Shown here: in pieces, positions 55,854 through 64,000 of the stretch
Numbering within the stretch: the stretch's first letter is position 1
Layout of the letters: every line of letters starts with the position of its first letter
NCBI RefSeq assembly: GCF_014642875.1
Contig: NZ_BMJC01000002.1
Coordinates: forward strand, 1-64,000
DNA: 64,000 nucleotides
DNA from: Puia dinghuensis
GTDB lineage: Bacteria; Bacteroidota; Bacteroidia; Chitinophagales; Chitinophagaceae
Reading direction: 5' to 3'
Program-made: the position numbers and the translations under genes
The notes under the pieces: model-generated
The model's database searches: none
Told to the model about the DNA's origin: nothing
What the model saw: only the letters and a program-made list of their open reading frames with translations

Positions 55854-57086
55854 TTACGCTATATTTTTTCTAAGCAAAGTCAGATTAGCGCATTTCATCC
55901 GGTATAAGATAACTATGGAGGAAAAAAGAGTAAGCAGTCCGATCACCAGCACGGAGGCCCTGATCCCAAAAGCATCGGCTACCAGCCCGGTGATAATGGC
56001 CCCGATGGGATAACCCAGGTCTCGCCAAAAACGAAAGACTCCCAGGCTTTTGGCCCGATCGGCAGGATGCGTGTTCTCCGCAACCGCCGCCAGAAAAGTA
56101 GGATATACCATGGCCGTGCCCCACCCGAGAACAGCAGAAAGCAGGATAAAGGACAGAAGCGTCCCGGCAAACAAAAAGGCCACCAGCGCCAACCCCTGCA
56201 GCAGCATACCCCAAAACAGCAGATCCCTTTTACAAAAATGATCGGCCATTTTCCCGGTAAACAATTGCCCTATTCCCCAGACGGCAGGATAAATAGCCGT
56301 CACCACCCCTATCTGCCCGATACTAAACCCCTTCGACGCCAGCAATATAGGCATTAGCCCCCAGGCCATCCCATCGTTGAGGTTATTGATCAGCCCCGCC
56401 TGCGAGACGGAACCAAGATTCTTATTCCGCCACGTAGTATCCCAAAAAATGGTTTTGAGCCTCGCAACCGGGCTTGTCGTCGTTTCCTGCGCAACATGCT
56501 GTTTAGTGTCTTTTACCAGCAGCCAGCTTCCGAGCAGCCCAAAGAGCGACAATAAGATGCCGATATAAAAGGGATACGGCCGAAAACCATAGGCCGAGGC
56601 GATCCAGCCGGTGCAAAAAGCCACTACCGCAACCGCCAGATAACCGGCAAACTCATTTAACCCCATCGCCAGGCCCCGTTGCTTCTCACCCACCAGGTCT
56701 ATTTTCATGACAACCGTGCTGCTCCACGTCAAACCCTGGTTGATACCCAATAAAATATTGCCCGCGACGATCCAGTTCCAGCTATCGGCATACATCAATA
56801 TCGGCGCGACGGGAAGGGCAAACAGCCAGCCAATGGTCAGCAGCTTCTTTCTTCCCACCTTGTTGGCCAGTGCCCCGGTGAAATAATTGGCAATGGCTTT
56901 TGTCAATCCAAAAACGATGATAAAGGAAAGAATAGCGGTCTTTGCCCCGATCTGAAAAGCGGATTCCGCCATCTGTGGGAGGATACTCCTTTCCAACCCG
57001 ACCATGCCGCCGACAAAGGCGTTGATAATAACCAGCAGCGCAAACTGTTGCCGGTTCTCTTTTAATCCAAGTCTTACCTGATTCAT
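55854..57086 (-). CDS. MFS transporter
   Basis: A 410-residue inner-membrane protein with twelve predicted helices and the MFS loop motif GALANKVGRKKLL. Its start overlaps the ArsR-rhodanese gene by 4 bp, so both form one operon. A substrate related to reactive sulfur, a metal or a metalloid is plausible from the regulator but is not shown by sequence. Confidence 0.88.
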   Translation of the reverse strand: MNQVRLGLKENRQQFALLVIINAFVGGMVGLERSILPQMAESAFQIGAKTAILSFIIVFGLTKAIANYFTGALANKVGRKKLLTIGWLFALPVAPILMYADSWNWIVAGNILLGINQGLTWSSTVVMKIDLVGEKQRGLAMGLNEFAGYLAVAVVAFCTGWIASAYGFRPYPFYIGILLSLFGLLGSWLLVKDTKQHVAQETTTSPVARLKTIFWDTTWRNKNLGSVSQAGLINNLNDGMAWGLMPILLASKGFSIGQIGVVTAIYPAVWGIGQLFTGKMADHFCKRDLLFWGMLLQGLALVAFLFAGTLLSFILLSAVLGWGTAMVYPTFLAAVAENTHPADRAKSLGVFRFWRDLGYPIGAIITGLVADAFGIRASVLVIGLLTLFSSIVILYRMKCANLTLLRKNIA

Positions 57087-57751
57087 GATTCAATAGTTTC
57101 AACAGGCAGACCCTTCATTTTCCAATCCGGGAACCCCTCCATCAATCTTTTTGCTTTAAACCCTCTTTTGGTAAGCAGGGCCACCGCCTCATCCGCAAAC
57201 ACACAAAAAGGTCCCCTGCAGTAAGCAACATATTCTTTGTTCTTAGGAAGATGATTGATTTTAGCGGCAAGCCCTTCCAGCGGTATGTTGATAGCCCCGC
57301 GGATATGCCCATTGTTAAACTCCTTTGCCGGGCGTACATCCAGCACCACGAGGTTGCGCGATCTCATCCGCGTCAGCAATTCATCCATCGGCAACGCTTC
57401 CAGGCTATTGCGCTTTTCCCGGAAATCCCTTATCAGCCGTTCCATCTCCGACAATTGGCTAAATCCCAGTTCGCGCAACATTTGCCACGATTTAGATACT
57501 TCTTCATGGGTCAACCGGTAATGTATATAATTCCCTTCCCGCCTCACCTCCACAAGATTGGCCTGCTTCAGCACTTGCAGATGCTGCGACGTGTTGGCGA
57601 TGGACATGTTGGCTTCCTCCGCTATTTCCTCCACTGTTCGCTCACCCTGGCCCAGCAGATCCACGATCTCCAGCCGGTGAGGATTGGCCATCGCCTTGAT
57701 CATCGCCGCCAGCAGGGAATAGGCCTTATCCTTAAAGATTCTTTTCTCCAT
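57083..57751 (-). CDS. ArsR-type regulator fused to a rhodanese domain
   Basis: A 222-residue protein. Residues about 1-95 form an ArsR winged helix (LLGQGERTVEEIAE, SIANTSQHLQVLKQANLV). Residues about 120-215 form a rhodanese domain with the active cysteine in YCRGPFC. Such fusions probably sense reactive sulfur or metals. The operator-like palindrome at 57774-57799 lies directly upstream of its start, so it likely represses itself, the MFS pump and perhaps the divergent TlpA-like gene. Confidence 0.9.
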   Translation of the reverse strand: MEKRIFKDKAYSLLAAMIKAMANPHRLEIVDLLGQGERTVEEIAEEANMSIANTSQHLQVLKQANLVEVRREGNYIHYRLTHEEVSKSWQMLRELGFSQLSEMERLIRDFREKRNSLEALPMDELLTRMRSRNLVVLDVRPAKEFNNGHIRGAINIPLEGLAAKINHLPKNKEYVAYCRGPFCVFADEAVALLTKRGFKAKRLMEGFPDWKMKGLPVETIES

Positions 57752-57773
57752 TGCACAAAATTACGTAAATTCA

Positions 57774-57799
57774 AGTATTCAATAAAATAATTGAATACT
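57774..57799. promoter_or_regulatory. ArsR-type operator palindrome
   Basis: A perfect ten-base inverted repeat, AGTATTCAAT and ATTGAATACT, with a six-base spacer. It contains the ATTCAA-N-TTGAAT core typical of ArsR/SmtB operators and lies between the divergent ArsR-rhodanese and TlpA-like genes. Confidence 0.75.
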
Positions 57800-57829
57800 A
57801 GGCGAAGGCGCCCTCAAAAAACTAGCCAT

Positions 57830-58870
57830 ATGAAGCCATCACTAACATTCATCGCCAGCGCCATGGTTTTCTTCGCAGCACCAACCTTGCAGGCGCAGCA
57901 ACAACAGCAAACCCAACCCATGCTCGGGGAAAAAGCGCCGGCATTCGAATTGAAAGGCCTGGATGGAAAAGACTATGGGCTCGCGCAATGGAAGGACAAG
58001 GTCATCCTCCTGCATTTTTCCACCACCTGGTGCCCCTTCTGCAATGCGGAAGCGCCCAACTTGCAACAGCTTTACCAGTCGTACAAAGACAAAGGCGTGC
58101 AGGTAGTAGTCATCGATGTAAAGGAAGACAAAGAGCTGGTCGCCCAGTCCCTTCAGAAGTATGATTTCTCCTTTCCCGTGTTACTGGACACGAATGGGAA
58201 AGTGGCGGCCACCTATGCCCCGCCGGATGTCTTGCCCGATCTTAAAAGAGATGAAGTGGTGCTGGCAGCCAACCTGATCATTGACAGGGAGGGGAAAATT
58301 CGTTTCTATTCTTTGCTGAATTCGGCGGCTTTCGATGCAAAACTCACCGAGGCCCGCAAAAAACTGGATGCAATACTACAACAACCAATAGTGAGCTTAT
58401 CGATCGATACGACTGTTGTCCAGCCGGGCAGGAAAACTATGGCTAACATCCGCGTAACGGTAAAAGAAGGCTATCACGTTCAGGCCAATATCGTCAACGA
58501 TGCATCGCTCATCCCCGTCACGTTGCGAACAACGCCAAACAGTCTATTCACCATAGGCGCCACCATCTTCCCTCCCTACACCTTATTTCGGTTGGAAGGC
58601 GCCGCAAACGACCAGAATGTTTTCGAGTCGTCGTTCATCATTCGCCTTCCCATAAAACCTTCTGCTGATACCAAGACAGGGCTACACCACATCAAAGCGC
58701 AATTGCGCTACCAGGCCTGTGATGCCAGAACCTGCCTGTTTCCCCGAACCATCGATTTCGAGCTGCCTATAGTTATCCCGGCAAAACCATCCTCAAGCCC
58801 TCCAGTCTCCCATTCAACCCCCGCTCAAGCTCAATCCCCTCCACCAGTGTCCCCTGTATCCACTCCATAA
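57830..58870 (+). CDS. Secreted thioredoxin-like (TlpA) protein fused to a DsbD-alpha-like domain
   Basis: About 346 residues from the ATG at 57830; a TTG at 57791 lies inside the operator and was rejected. The signal peptide ends near LQAQ. Residues about 35-185 form a TlpA/AhpC-type redoxin with the active motif CPFC. Residues about 190-325 resemble the N-terminal domain of DsbD, including YQACDARTCLFP. A proline/serine-rich tail follows. It probably relays electrons or reduces thiols in the periplasm. The last 98 bp overlap the 3' end of the minus-strand thioesterase gene. Confidence 0.8.
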   Translation: MKPSLTFIASAMVFFAAPTLQAQQQQQTQPMLGEKAPAFELKGLDGKDYGLAQWKDKVILLHFSTTWCPFCNAEAPNLQQLYQSYKDKGVQVVVIDVKEDKELVAQSLQKYDFSFPVLLDTNGKVAATYAPPDVLPDLKRDEVVLAANLIIDREGKIRFYSLLNSAAFDAKLTEARKKLDAILQQPIVSLSIDTTVVQPGRKTMANIRVTVKEGYHVQANIVNDASLIPVTLRTTPNSLFTIGATIFPPYTLFRLEGAANDQNVFESSFIIRLPIKPSADTKTGLHHIKAQLRYQACDARTCLFPRTIDFELPIVIPAKPSSSPPVSHSTPAQAQSPPPVSPVSTP

Positions 58871-59252
58871 ACTCCGCCGGATGCGCCTCCTTCTTCCCCG
58901 TTCGCGCATTGATCCGTGTAAACCGCGTCCATAAAATGGTCTTCAGCTGCCGCGCCTCATCAAACATCAGCATCTCCACCATCAGGAAACTATCCCCCCA
59001 CCCGATCAGCGCAGACTGGATACCGACGCGCTCATTATAGGTCACCGGCCGCAGATACCGGATCTCATGCTGACTCACCACAAAAAGATCCCCCCTTTGC
59101 GCCCACTCTTTCAGATCGATCCCATAATGCTCCTTCAAATGATCCTCGCGCGCATTCAAAAAATAGTCGATATACTTGCTGTTGTTCAGATGGCCCATCG
59201 GATCGCAATCATTGAACCGAACGGTATAAAAAGACATAGGCGTTTTTTCCAT
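58773..59252 (-). CDS. Acyl-CoA thioesterase (hotdog fold, 4HBT type)
   Basis: A 159-residue single hotdog domain with the catalytic aspartate in FNDCDPMGHLNNSKY, the pattern of 4-hydroxybenzoyl-CoA thioesterase-like enzymes. Substrate unknown. Its C-terminal 33 codons lie over the tail of the TlpA-like gene on the other strand. A MerR-type operator lies 25 bp upstream of its start. Confidence 0.88.
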   Translation of the reverse strand: MEKTPMSFYTVRFNDCDPMGHLNNSKYIDYFLNAREDHLKEHYGIDLKEWAQRGDLFVVSQHEIRYLRPVTYNERVGIQSALIGWGDSFLMVEMLMFDEARQLKTILWTRFTRINARTGKKEAHPAEFMEWIQGTLVEGIELERGLNGRLEGLRMVLPG

Positions 59253-59277
59253 AATTGGCTAATTTAGTCCTGCAAAC

Positions 59278-59295
59278 CTATACCCTGGAGTATAG
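59278..59295. promoter_or_regulatory. MerR-type operator
   Basis: A perfect inverted repeat CTATAC, six-base spacer CCTGGA, GTATAG, in the gap between the divergent thioesterase and MerR genes. The extent and the GGAGTATAG part resemble operators of MerR-family regulators. Confidence 0.6.
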
Positions 59296-59348
59296 TCCAC
59301 AGTCAACAAAAACGCCAAAAAAATTTCATCACCCTCAAAAACAGGCCT

Positions 59349-59762
59349 ATGCGCATCGGCGAACTGTCAAAAAGATCGGGTTTCAGCAGGGATACCATCC
59401 GTTTCTACGAGAAAAAAGGCCTTATCCGGCTGCCCGACGCCGGACGCGACAGATACCAGTTCAAAGACTATCCCGAAACCATCCTCAGACGCCTGCTGGC
59501 CATCCGTCAAATAAAGGAATTTGGCTTTACCCTCCAGGAAACCCTGGGCATGATCATCCTCTTCGAGGAAGGCGTCCTCGAACCCCAGCGCGGCATCCGC
59601 TTTGTACAACGGAAGATCGACCGCATCGACCAGAAGATACATGAACTCACCACCATCAAAAACCGCCTCCAACAAATTGTCGACACCTCTCCCACCGGCA
59701 ACTGCCCCCTCGACAAAGTGCTCCAGGAGTCTATTCCGCTTTTAAACACCCCACAGGATTAA
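59349..59762 (+). CDS. MerR-family transcriptional regulator
   Basis: A 137-residue protein. The N-terminal MerR helix-turn-helix starts MRIGELSKRSGFSRDTIRFY and is followed by the wing (KKGLIRLPDAG) and a long coiled coil (about 80-120). The C-terminus has one cysteine (GNCPLDKV), so metal sensing is possible but not clear. It probably binds the palindrome at 59278-59295. Confidence 0.92.
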   Translation: MRIGELSKRSGFSRDTIRFYEKKGLIRLPDAGRDRYQFKDYPETILRRLLAIRQIKEFGFTLQETLGMIILFEEGVLEPQRGIRFVQRKIDRIDQKIHELTTIKNRLQQIVDTSPTGNCPLDKVLQESIPLLNTPQD

Positions 59763-59773
59763 CCCGCTGCGGC

Positions 59774-62218
59774 TCACTCGCTCCGCAAACTGTGGACGGG
59801 ATTCGCTACAGCCGCGCGAAACGCCTGCCCACCCACTGTCACAAACGCCACCAGCACGGCAAGCAACCCCGCCAGCCCAAACACCCACCACGAGATACCG
59901 ATGCGATAGGCAAAGCTCTGCAACCAGCTATCCATCACCGCCCACGTAACAGGGACGGCAATCACCAGCACCAGGAAGTCCCGCGACAACAGGTAGAGGA
60001 GGCTGCTCACAGAAGCGCCCAATACCTTGCGGATCCCGATCTCCTTCGTCCGCTGCAATACGTTATAGGCAGAAAGCCCAAGCAGGCCAAAACAGGCGAT
60101 AGCCACCGCAAACAGGGCAAATAAGGCAAACACCTGCCCAAAACGCTCGTTCTCGGCATATTGCCGGTCGAACGCCTCATCGAGAAAATAATAGGTATAA
60201 TTATCCCCGGGAAAATGCTTGTCCCATATCTTCCTCACCGCCGCGATCGTCGCCGCAGCATCAGTCGGCTCTATCTTAAGGGAATAATGGGCACGCCCAT
60301 CCCTATTCGGCAACAGCACCAGCGGCTGGATGGCTTTTTGCAGTCCTTCATTGTGGAAGTCGGCGATGACACCAACGACCAGTGATGAATCAAAGGCTTT
60401 CGCACCCGTGGTCACCAATTGCCCCAACGCCGCTCGCGGGGACGCGAACCCAAGCGTGCGAACAGCCGTCTCATTCAACAGCACAGCCCTTCTGTCGCTG
60501 GGAAAATCCCGGGAAAAATTGCGTCCCGCCACCATCCTGATCCCGTAGCTGCCGACAAAGTCCTGGTCCACCCCCAGCATAAAGATCGAGACCTTACGTA
60601 TGCCACCAGGATGCTGCATCCACCACCAATCGGTGTCCCACAAGATCTCCTCCCCCATCACATTCGACGAAGCGGTGATGCTCTTCACACCTTTCACTTG
60701 CAGCACTTCACCTTTAAAAGCATCAAAAGCCCCATGGTAAGCCGAATCCGTCAGGGCGCTGCGGGCCCCCCTCAACACCAGCGTACGATCGATATCCACG
60801 CCCAACCGCTGGCTGCGCATATAGATCACCTGGCGGTAAACGATCACCGTCCCCGCGATAAGAATGATGGAAGCTGCAAATTGCCCCACGATCAACCCCT
60901 TCCGCAGCCATTGCCCTCCCGCCGCATTCTTGAACAATCCTTTCAGCACGGCTACCGGCTGATACCGGGATAAAACCAGTGCCGGATAAATACCAGACAG
61001 CAGCGTCCCCGCAACAAACAACCCGGCGAAATATTCCCAATAAAGCCCCGGCAACGAGAAGATAGCCGTCAACGGGCGCCCCGTGAGCCGTCCAAACAGC
61101 GGGTTCGCCACCAGCACAACCGCAAGCGCCGCCACAAGGGCAACCACATTGAGCAACAGGCTCTCCAGCATAAATTGCCGGATCAACTCCTGGCGAACCG
61201 CCCCCAGCACCTTCCGCACCCCCACTTCCCGGGCCCGCTCCAGCGAACGCGCCGTAGAAAGATTGATATAGTTGATCCAGGCAATGGCGATGATAAAAAA
61301 GGCGATCAGGAAAAGAAAAGACACCGACTGCCCATCCCCGTTGGGTTCCGCCTCTTCGGTGTAATGGGAGTACAGATGAATATCCAGCAGCGGCATAACA
61401 GTAAGATTATACCGGTCCTTATCGGCAAGATTCTCCGGCAGGTTATTATAATACTTGTCGATAAAAGCCGGCATTTTGGCTGCAAACTGCTGACGGTTGG
61501 CCCCCTCCCGCAACAGGATATACGTGTAAAAGTCCGTCCAGCCCCAGCTGGTCTCAACCGGGTCATTCGGCTTGCCATAGGTGCCATTCACTACGCTATG
61601 GGTCTTATAGGATACCAGCAGGTCAAACTGCATGTGGGAATTGGCTGGGTAATCGGCGAATACGCCCGTCACCTCCAGCGACCAGGTACGTCCGTTGCCA
61701 TGAAGGGTCAATGTCTTCCCGAGCGGGTCCTCGTGGCCGAAATATTTCTTCGCCGAAGTGGCCGACAACAACACCTTCGAGGGCGCCGACAGTGCTGTCT
61801 TCGCATCGCCTTCCAGCACGTGGACGCTGAAAATATCCACTGTGGCCGGGTCGGCATAATAGGCCTTCAATTCCTCGAACCGGACATTACGGATATCATT
61901 GGCCAGGATGAGGGGCGAATGCCGGAGCCGGCAGGCTTCCTCTACTTCCGGGAAATCCTTTTTCAATGTAGGCGCCAGCGCCGACATCGAAGACGCACAG
62001 GGCACCGTCATCACGCCGTTCTGGTATTCCTCATTCTGCACCCGGACGATCCTGCCGGCCTTGGGATTAAAACTTTCATAGCTGCGCTCATACGCCACAT
62101 ATTCGAAAATGAGCAGACAGCAGGCGATGCCCACCGTCAATCCCAAAATATTCAATACAGCATAACCCTTACGCTTACGCAGGTGGCGGACCGCGATCCG
62201 CAGCATACTTTTCAGCAT
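59774..62218 (-). CDS. MacB/FtsX-type ABC transporter permease
   Basis: About 814 residues starting MLKSMLRIAVRHLRKRKGYA, which matches Bacteroidota MacB_PCD/FtsX proteins; a longer frame from 62311 was rejected. The first membrane helix lies near residues 20-40. Two MacB periplasmic domains alternate with FtsX helices, and the motif RAREVGVRKVLGA recurs as RTKEIGIRKVLGA near the end. No ATPase partner is adjacent. It is divergent from the LytS kinase gene. Confidence 0.9.
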   Translation of the reverse strand: MLKSMLRIAVRHLRKRKGYAVLNILGLTVGIACCLLIFEYVAYERSYESFNPKAGRIVRVQNEEYQNGVMTVPCASSMSALAPTLKKDFPEVEEACRLRHSPLILANDIRNVRFEELKAYYADPATVDIFSVHVLEGDAKTALSAPSKVLLSATSAKKYFGHEDPLGKTLTLHGNGRTWSLEVTGVFADYPANSHMQFDLLVSYKTHSVVNGTYGKPNDPVETSWGWTDFYTYILLREGANRQQFAAKMPAFIDKYYNNLPENLADKDRYNLTVMPLLDIHLYSHYTEEAEPNGDGQSVSFLFLIAFFIIAIAWINYINLSTARSLERAREVGVRKVLGAVRQELIRQFMLESLLLNVVALVAALAVVLVANPLFGRLTGRPLTAIFSLPGLYWEYFAGLFVAGTLLSGIYPALVLSRYQPVAVLKGLFKNAAGGQWLRKGLIVGQFAASIILIAGTVIVYRQVIYMRSQRLGVDIDRTLVLRGARSALTDSAYHGAFDAFKGEVLQVKGVKSITASSNVMGEEILWDTDWWWMQHPGGIRKVSIFMLGVDQDFVGSYGIRMVAGRNFSRDFPSDRRAVLLNETAVRTLGFASPRAALGQLVTTGAKAFDSSLVVGVIADFHNEGLQKAIQPLVLLPNRDGRAHYSLKIEPTDAAATIAAVRKIWDKHFPGDNYTYYFLDEAFDRQYAENERFGQVFALFALFAVAIACFGLLGLSAYNVLQRTKEIGIRKVLGASVSSLLYLLSRDFLVLVIAVPVTWAVMDSWLQSFAYRIGISWWVFGLAGLLAVLVAFVTVGGQAFRAAVANPVHSLRSE

Positions 62219-62313
62219 GACCAATAATTTAAAATGAAAGATATTCCCAGTGTAGACAGCCAAGATACGAAAAAAAATGAGCCCCGCCGTAGATACAACA
62301 AGGCTCTGCAAAA

Positions 62314-62364
62314 CCTCTCTATATGATGAGAGGCTCCAAAACTACGGCGCCCCTCCGGGGCGCC
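62314..62364. terminator. Two neighbouring hairpins in the divergent gap
   Basis: CCTCTC/GAGAGG (62314-62333) and a perfect eight-base GGCGCCCC-TCC-GGGGCGCC stem (62346-62364). No T-run follows, so terminator function is uncertain; they may act in the leader RNA of the kinase gene. Confidence 0.35.
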
Positions 62365-62511
62365 GCCACCATATCGCCCAACCCTTCCTCACCGGCGATA
62401 TTCGCCTGTTTATTCCACTCATCTACCAAAAGGGCACTTTCGTCGACAGTAAGCAACATTCCTCCCTCCAATCCGATCCTTTTACTATAAATTGCCCGGT
62501 CAATCCCGGGC

Positions 62512-63618
62512 ATGGCAGAACTCATGTACATAAAACTCTTCGATCGGCTGTCCCGCCAACGGATATTACTGCACATCCTGTTCTGGATCGCCGTCATCAT
62601 CTTCCACTATTTCGTTTTCCATTTCGGCACCCCCTTGCGGATCCTGACCACCACCCTTGGCTTTCTGCCCGGACACATCCTCTTCGCCTATTCCCTCAAC
62701 TATTTCCTCTTCCCAAAATTCGTCCTCAAAGGGAAACTCGTGCCCACCATCATCGGCTTCGCGGGCATCCTCACCTGTTGCTTGTTCTATGCCCGCTTTG
62801 CCGACGTCTACCTCGTTCACTATTCCGGCGAGCGTCAGATGTGGAGGCGAAACGAAACGCCGCTGAGTATCTACACACCCCGCACTATCTATGCCCTCTT
62901 CAGCACCGGCTGGATGGCCGTCACCATCAAACTGGTCAAATCCTGGTATCTCGAAAAACAACGCCAGCAACAGCTGGAAAAGGAAAAGCTCATCGTCGAG
63001 TTACAACTGCTGCGATCGCAGCTCCACCCCCACTTTCTCTTCAACACCCTCAACAGTCTGTACTCCTTTTGCCTCGAAAAGTCCGACCAGGCCCCGCAGC
63101 TCGTCCTGAAACTCTCCGCCCTCCTGCGCTATATTTTGTATGAATGCAATCCCCCCCTGATCCCGCTGACTACCGAGATCGACATCATAAAAAATTACCT
63201 GGCACTGGAAAGTATGCGTTTTGGCGACAGGCTCGATTGCAGCCTGCAGTTCACCGGTGACATTGCCGGCAAAACCATCGCACCACTGCTCATGCTCCCC
63301 TTCGTGGAGAACAGCATAAAACACGGTATCAGTAAACAGCTGGACAAAAGCTGGATCAGCCTCCACCTCCACGTAGAGGCTAATACGCTCACCTTCCAAC
63401 TGATCAACAGCCGCGACGAAGCCGGACAAAGGCCGGCAGACCGCCACCCGGGCGGCCTGGGTCTGCATAATGTGCAAAAAAGACTGGAATTACTCTATCC
63501 CGGTACCCATACATTAAAATGCCTCGCCGACGAGGACACCTGGCAGGTCACCCTCGTCATCCGCCTGGCTTCATCCAAAGAAATGAACCATCATGCAATG
63601 GAAATGTCTCATCGTTGA
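62512..63618 (+). CDS. LytS-type sensor histidine kinase
   Basis: A 368-residue kinase with four N-terminal membrane helices, a short coiled coil and the His_kinase core. The phospho-acceptor is in LHPHFLFNTLNSL; the ATP lid region has MLPFVENSIKHG. It overlaps the response-regulator gene by 26 bp, so they form a two-component pair. Confidence 0.93.
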   Translation: MAELMYIKLFDRLSRQRILLHILFWIAVIIFHYFVFHFGTPLRILTTTLGFLPGHILFAYSLNYFLFPKFVLKGKLVPTIIGFAGILTCCLFYARFADVYLVHYSGERQMWRRNETPLSIYTPRTIYALFSTGWMAVTIKLVKSWYLEKQRQQQLEKEKLIVELQLLRSQLHPHFLFNTLNSLYSFCLEKSDQAPQLVLKLSALLRYILYECNPPLIPLTTEIDIIKNYLALESMRFGDRLDCSLQFTGDIAGKTIAPLLMLPFVENSIKHGISKQLDKSWISLHLHVEANTLTFQLINSRDEAGQRPADRHPGGLGLHNVQKRLELLYPGTHTLKCLADEDTWQVTLVIRLASSKEMNHHAMEMSHR

Positions 63619-64000
63619 CGACGAACCACCCGCGCTAAAAATACTCCGATCCTATCTGGAAAGCACGGACAATCTGCAGTTGATAGGCGCCTGTCACAAC
63701 GCTTTCGAAGCGATGCAGCTGCTCCGGCAACAACCGGTAGACCTCATCTTTCTCGACATCAGGATGCCCCGCCTGCTGGGGACGGAGTTCATCCGCACCC
63801 TGCGCCATCCGCCAAAGGTCATCTTCACCACCGCACACGCAGACTACGCGCTCGAAGGCTTCGACCTGGATGCAGTCGACTATCTGCTGAAACCTTTCTC
63901 TTTCGAACGCTTCCTCCGCGCCGTCAACAAATTCACGGGCGAAAGTCTCGCTACATCCGTAACCCCCGCGGCCGGCAAAACACTTGCTGCCGGCAGGTCA
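63593..64000 (+). CDS. LytTR-type response regulator (3' end outside window)
   Basis: The frame is open from the ATG at 63593 to the window end (136 codons). It encodes a receiver domain with CLIVDDEPPA, the phospho-acceptor in IFLDIRMPR and the lysine in YLLKPFSFERF. The DNA-binding part is cut off, but pairing with a LytS kinase makes LytTR nearly certain. Confidence 0.9.
   Translation, partial: MQWKCLIVDDEPPALKILRSYLESTDNLQLIGACHNAFEAMQLLRQQPVDLIFLDIRMPRLLGTEFIRTLRHPPKVIFTTAHADYALEGFDLDAVDYLLKPFSFERFLRAVNKFTGESLATSVTPAAGKTLAAGRS

Noticed and set aside
61175-62227. Plus-strand open frame of 350 codons opposite the FtsX permease
   Set aside because: Antisense shadow; histidine- and arginine-rich translation without domain features.

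Overview
The window looks like a chromosomal segment of a Chitinophaga-type bacterium (Bacteroidota, Chitinophagaceae). The markers are large MacB/FtsX-type ABC permeases without a fused ATPase, LytS-type histidine kinases (one behind a two-component-regulator propeller), a UpxY-like NusG paralogue, DUF6340 and DUF5703 proteins, and a leuC-leuD-synthase-leuB operon. Genus is inferred from gene content only.

Positions 1 to about 33.4 kb (possibly 34.6 kb) hold the right-hand part of a nonribosomal peptide (NRPS) cluster. The plus-strand arm starts outside the window and holds the tail of an NRPS (PCP-epimerase), then a 3,987-residue three-module terminal NRPS: C-A(MT)-PCP-C-A(MT)-PCP-C-A-PCP-TE. 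In modules 1 and 2 a methyltransferase sits inside the adenylation domain between core motifs a2 and a3; module 3 has none. Next come an FtsX-type permease, an ABC exporter, a CmlA-like diiron beta-hydroxylase, a small unknown protein, a GT9 and a GT2 glycosyltransferase, a type II thioesterase, two sulfotransferases (with an APS kinase on the opposite strand), a diaminobutyrate-type aminotransferase and SbnA. The minus-strand arm (32.6 to 26.4 kb) runs from a NusG-like antiterminator to a DUF5672-PCP fusion, a half-condensation-adenylation protein, SbnB and an FAD/NAD(P)-binding protein. Two paralogous NarL-type response regulators flank a 497-bp non-coding gap.

Read together, the genes point to a peptide built from 2,4-diaminobutyrate and/or 2,3-diaminopropionate (three Dab-like A-domain signatures plus SbnA, SbnB and an aminotransferase). 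Some residues are probably methylated, and a beta-hydroxylated residue may be prepared on a stand-alone carrier. The product is probably sulfated and perhaps glycosylated.

From 34.7 to 40.4 kb lie two secreted carbohydrate-active proteins: a DUF5703 protein with tandem esterase domains and a GH43/GH99-like fusion. Then follow an FMN alpha-hydroxyacid oxidase, a LytS kinase, a frameshifted collagen-like reading frame and tRNA-Lys(CTT). Directly behind the tRNA is an AT-rich islet (43.6-46.2 kb) with a winged-helix/membrane protein and a two-gene unit (nuclease-like plus degenerate uracil-phosphoribosyltransferase-fold protein) that looks like a defence or conflict locus.

The rest (46.2-64 kb) is mostly housekeeping: cysQ, a lipoprotein, a propeller sensor kinase, leucine biosynthesis, an MFS pump with an ArsR-rhodanese regulator and a clear operator, a TlpA-DsbD fusion, an acyl-CoA thioesterase, a MerR regulator with operator, an FtsX permease, and a LytS/LytTR two-component pair cut by the window end.
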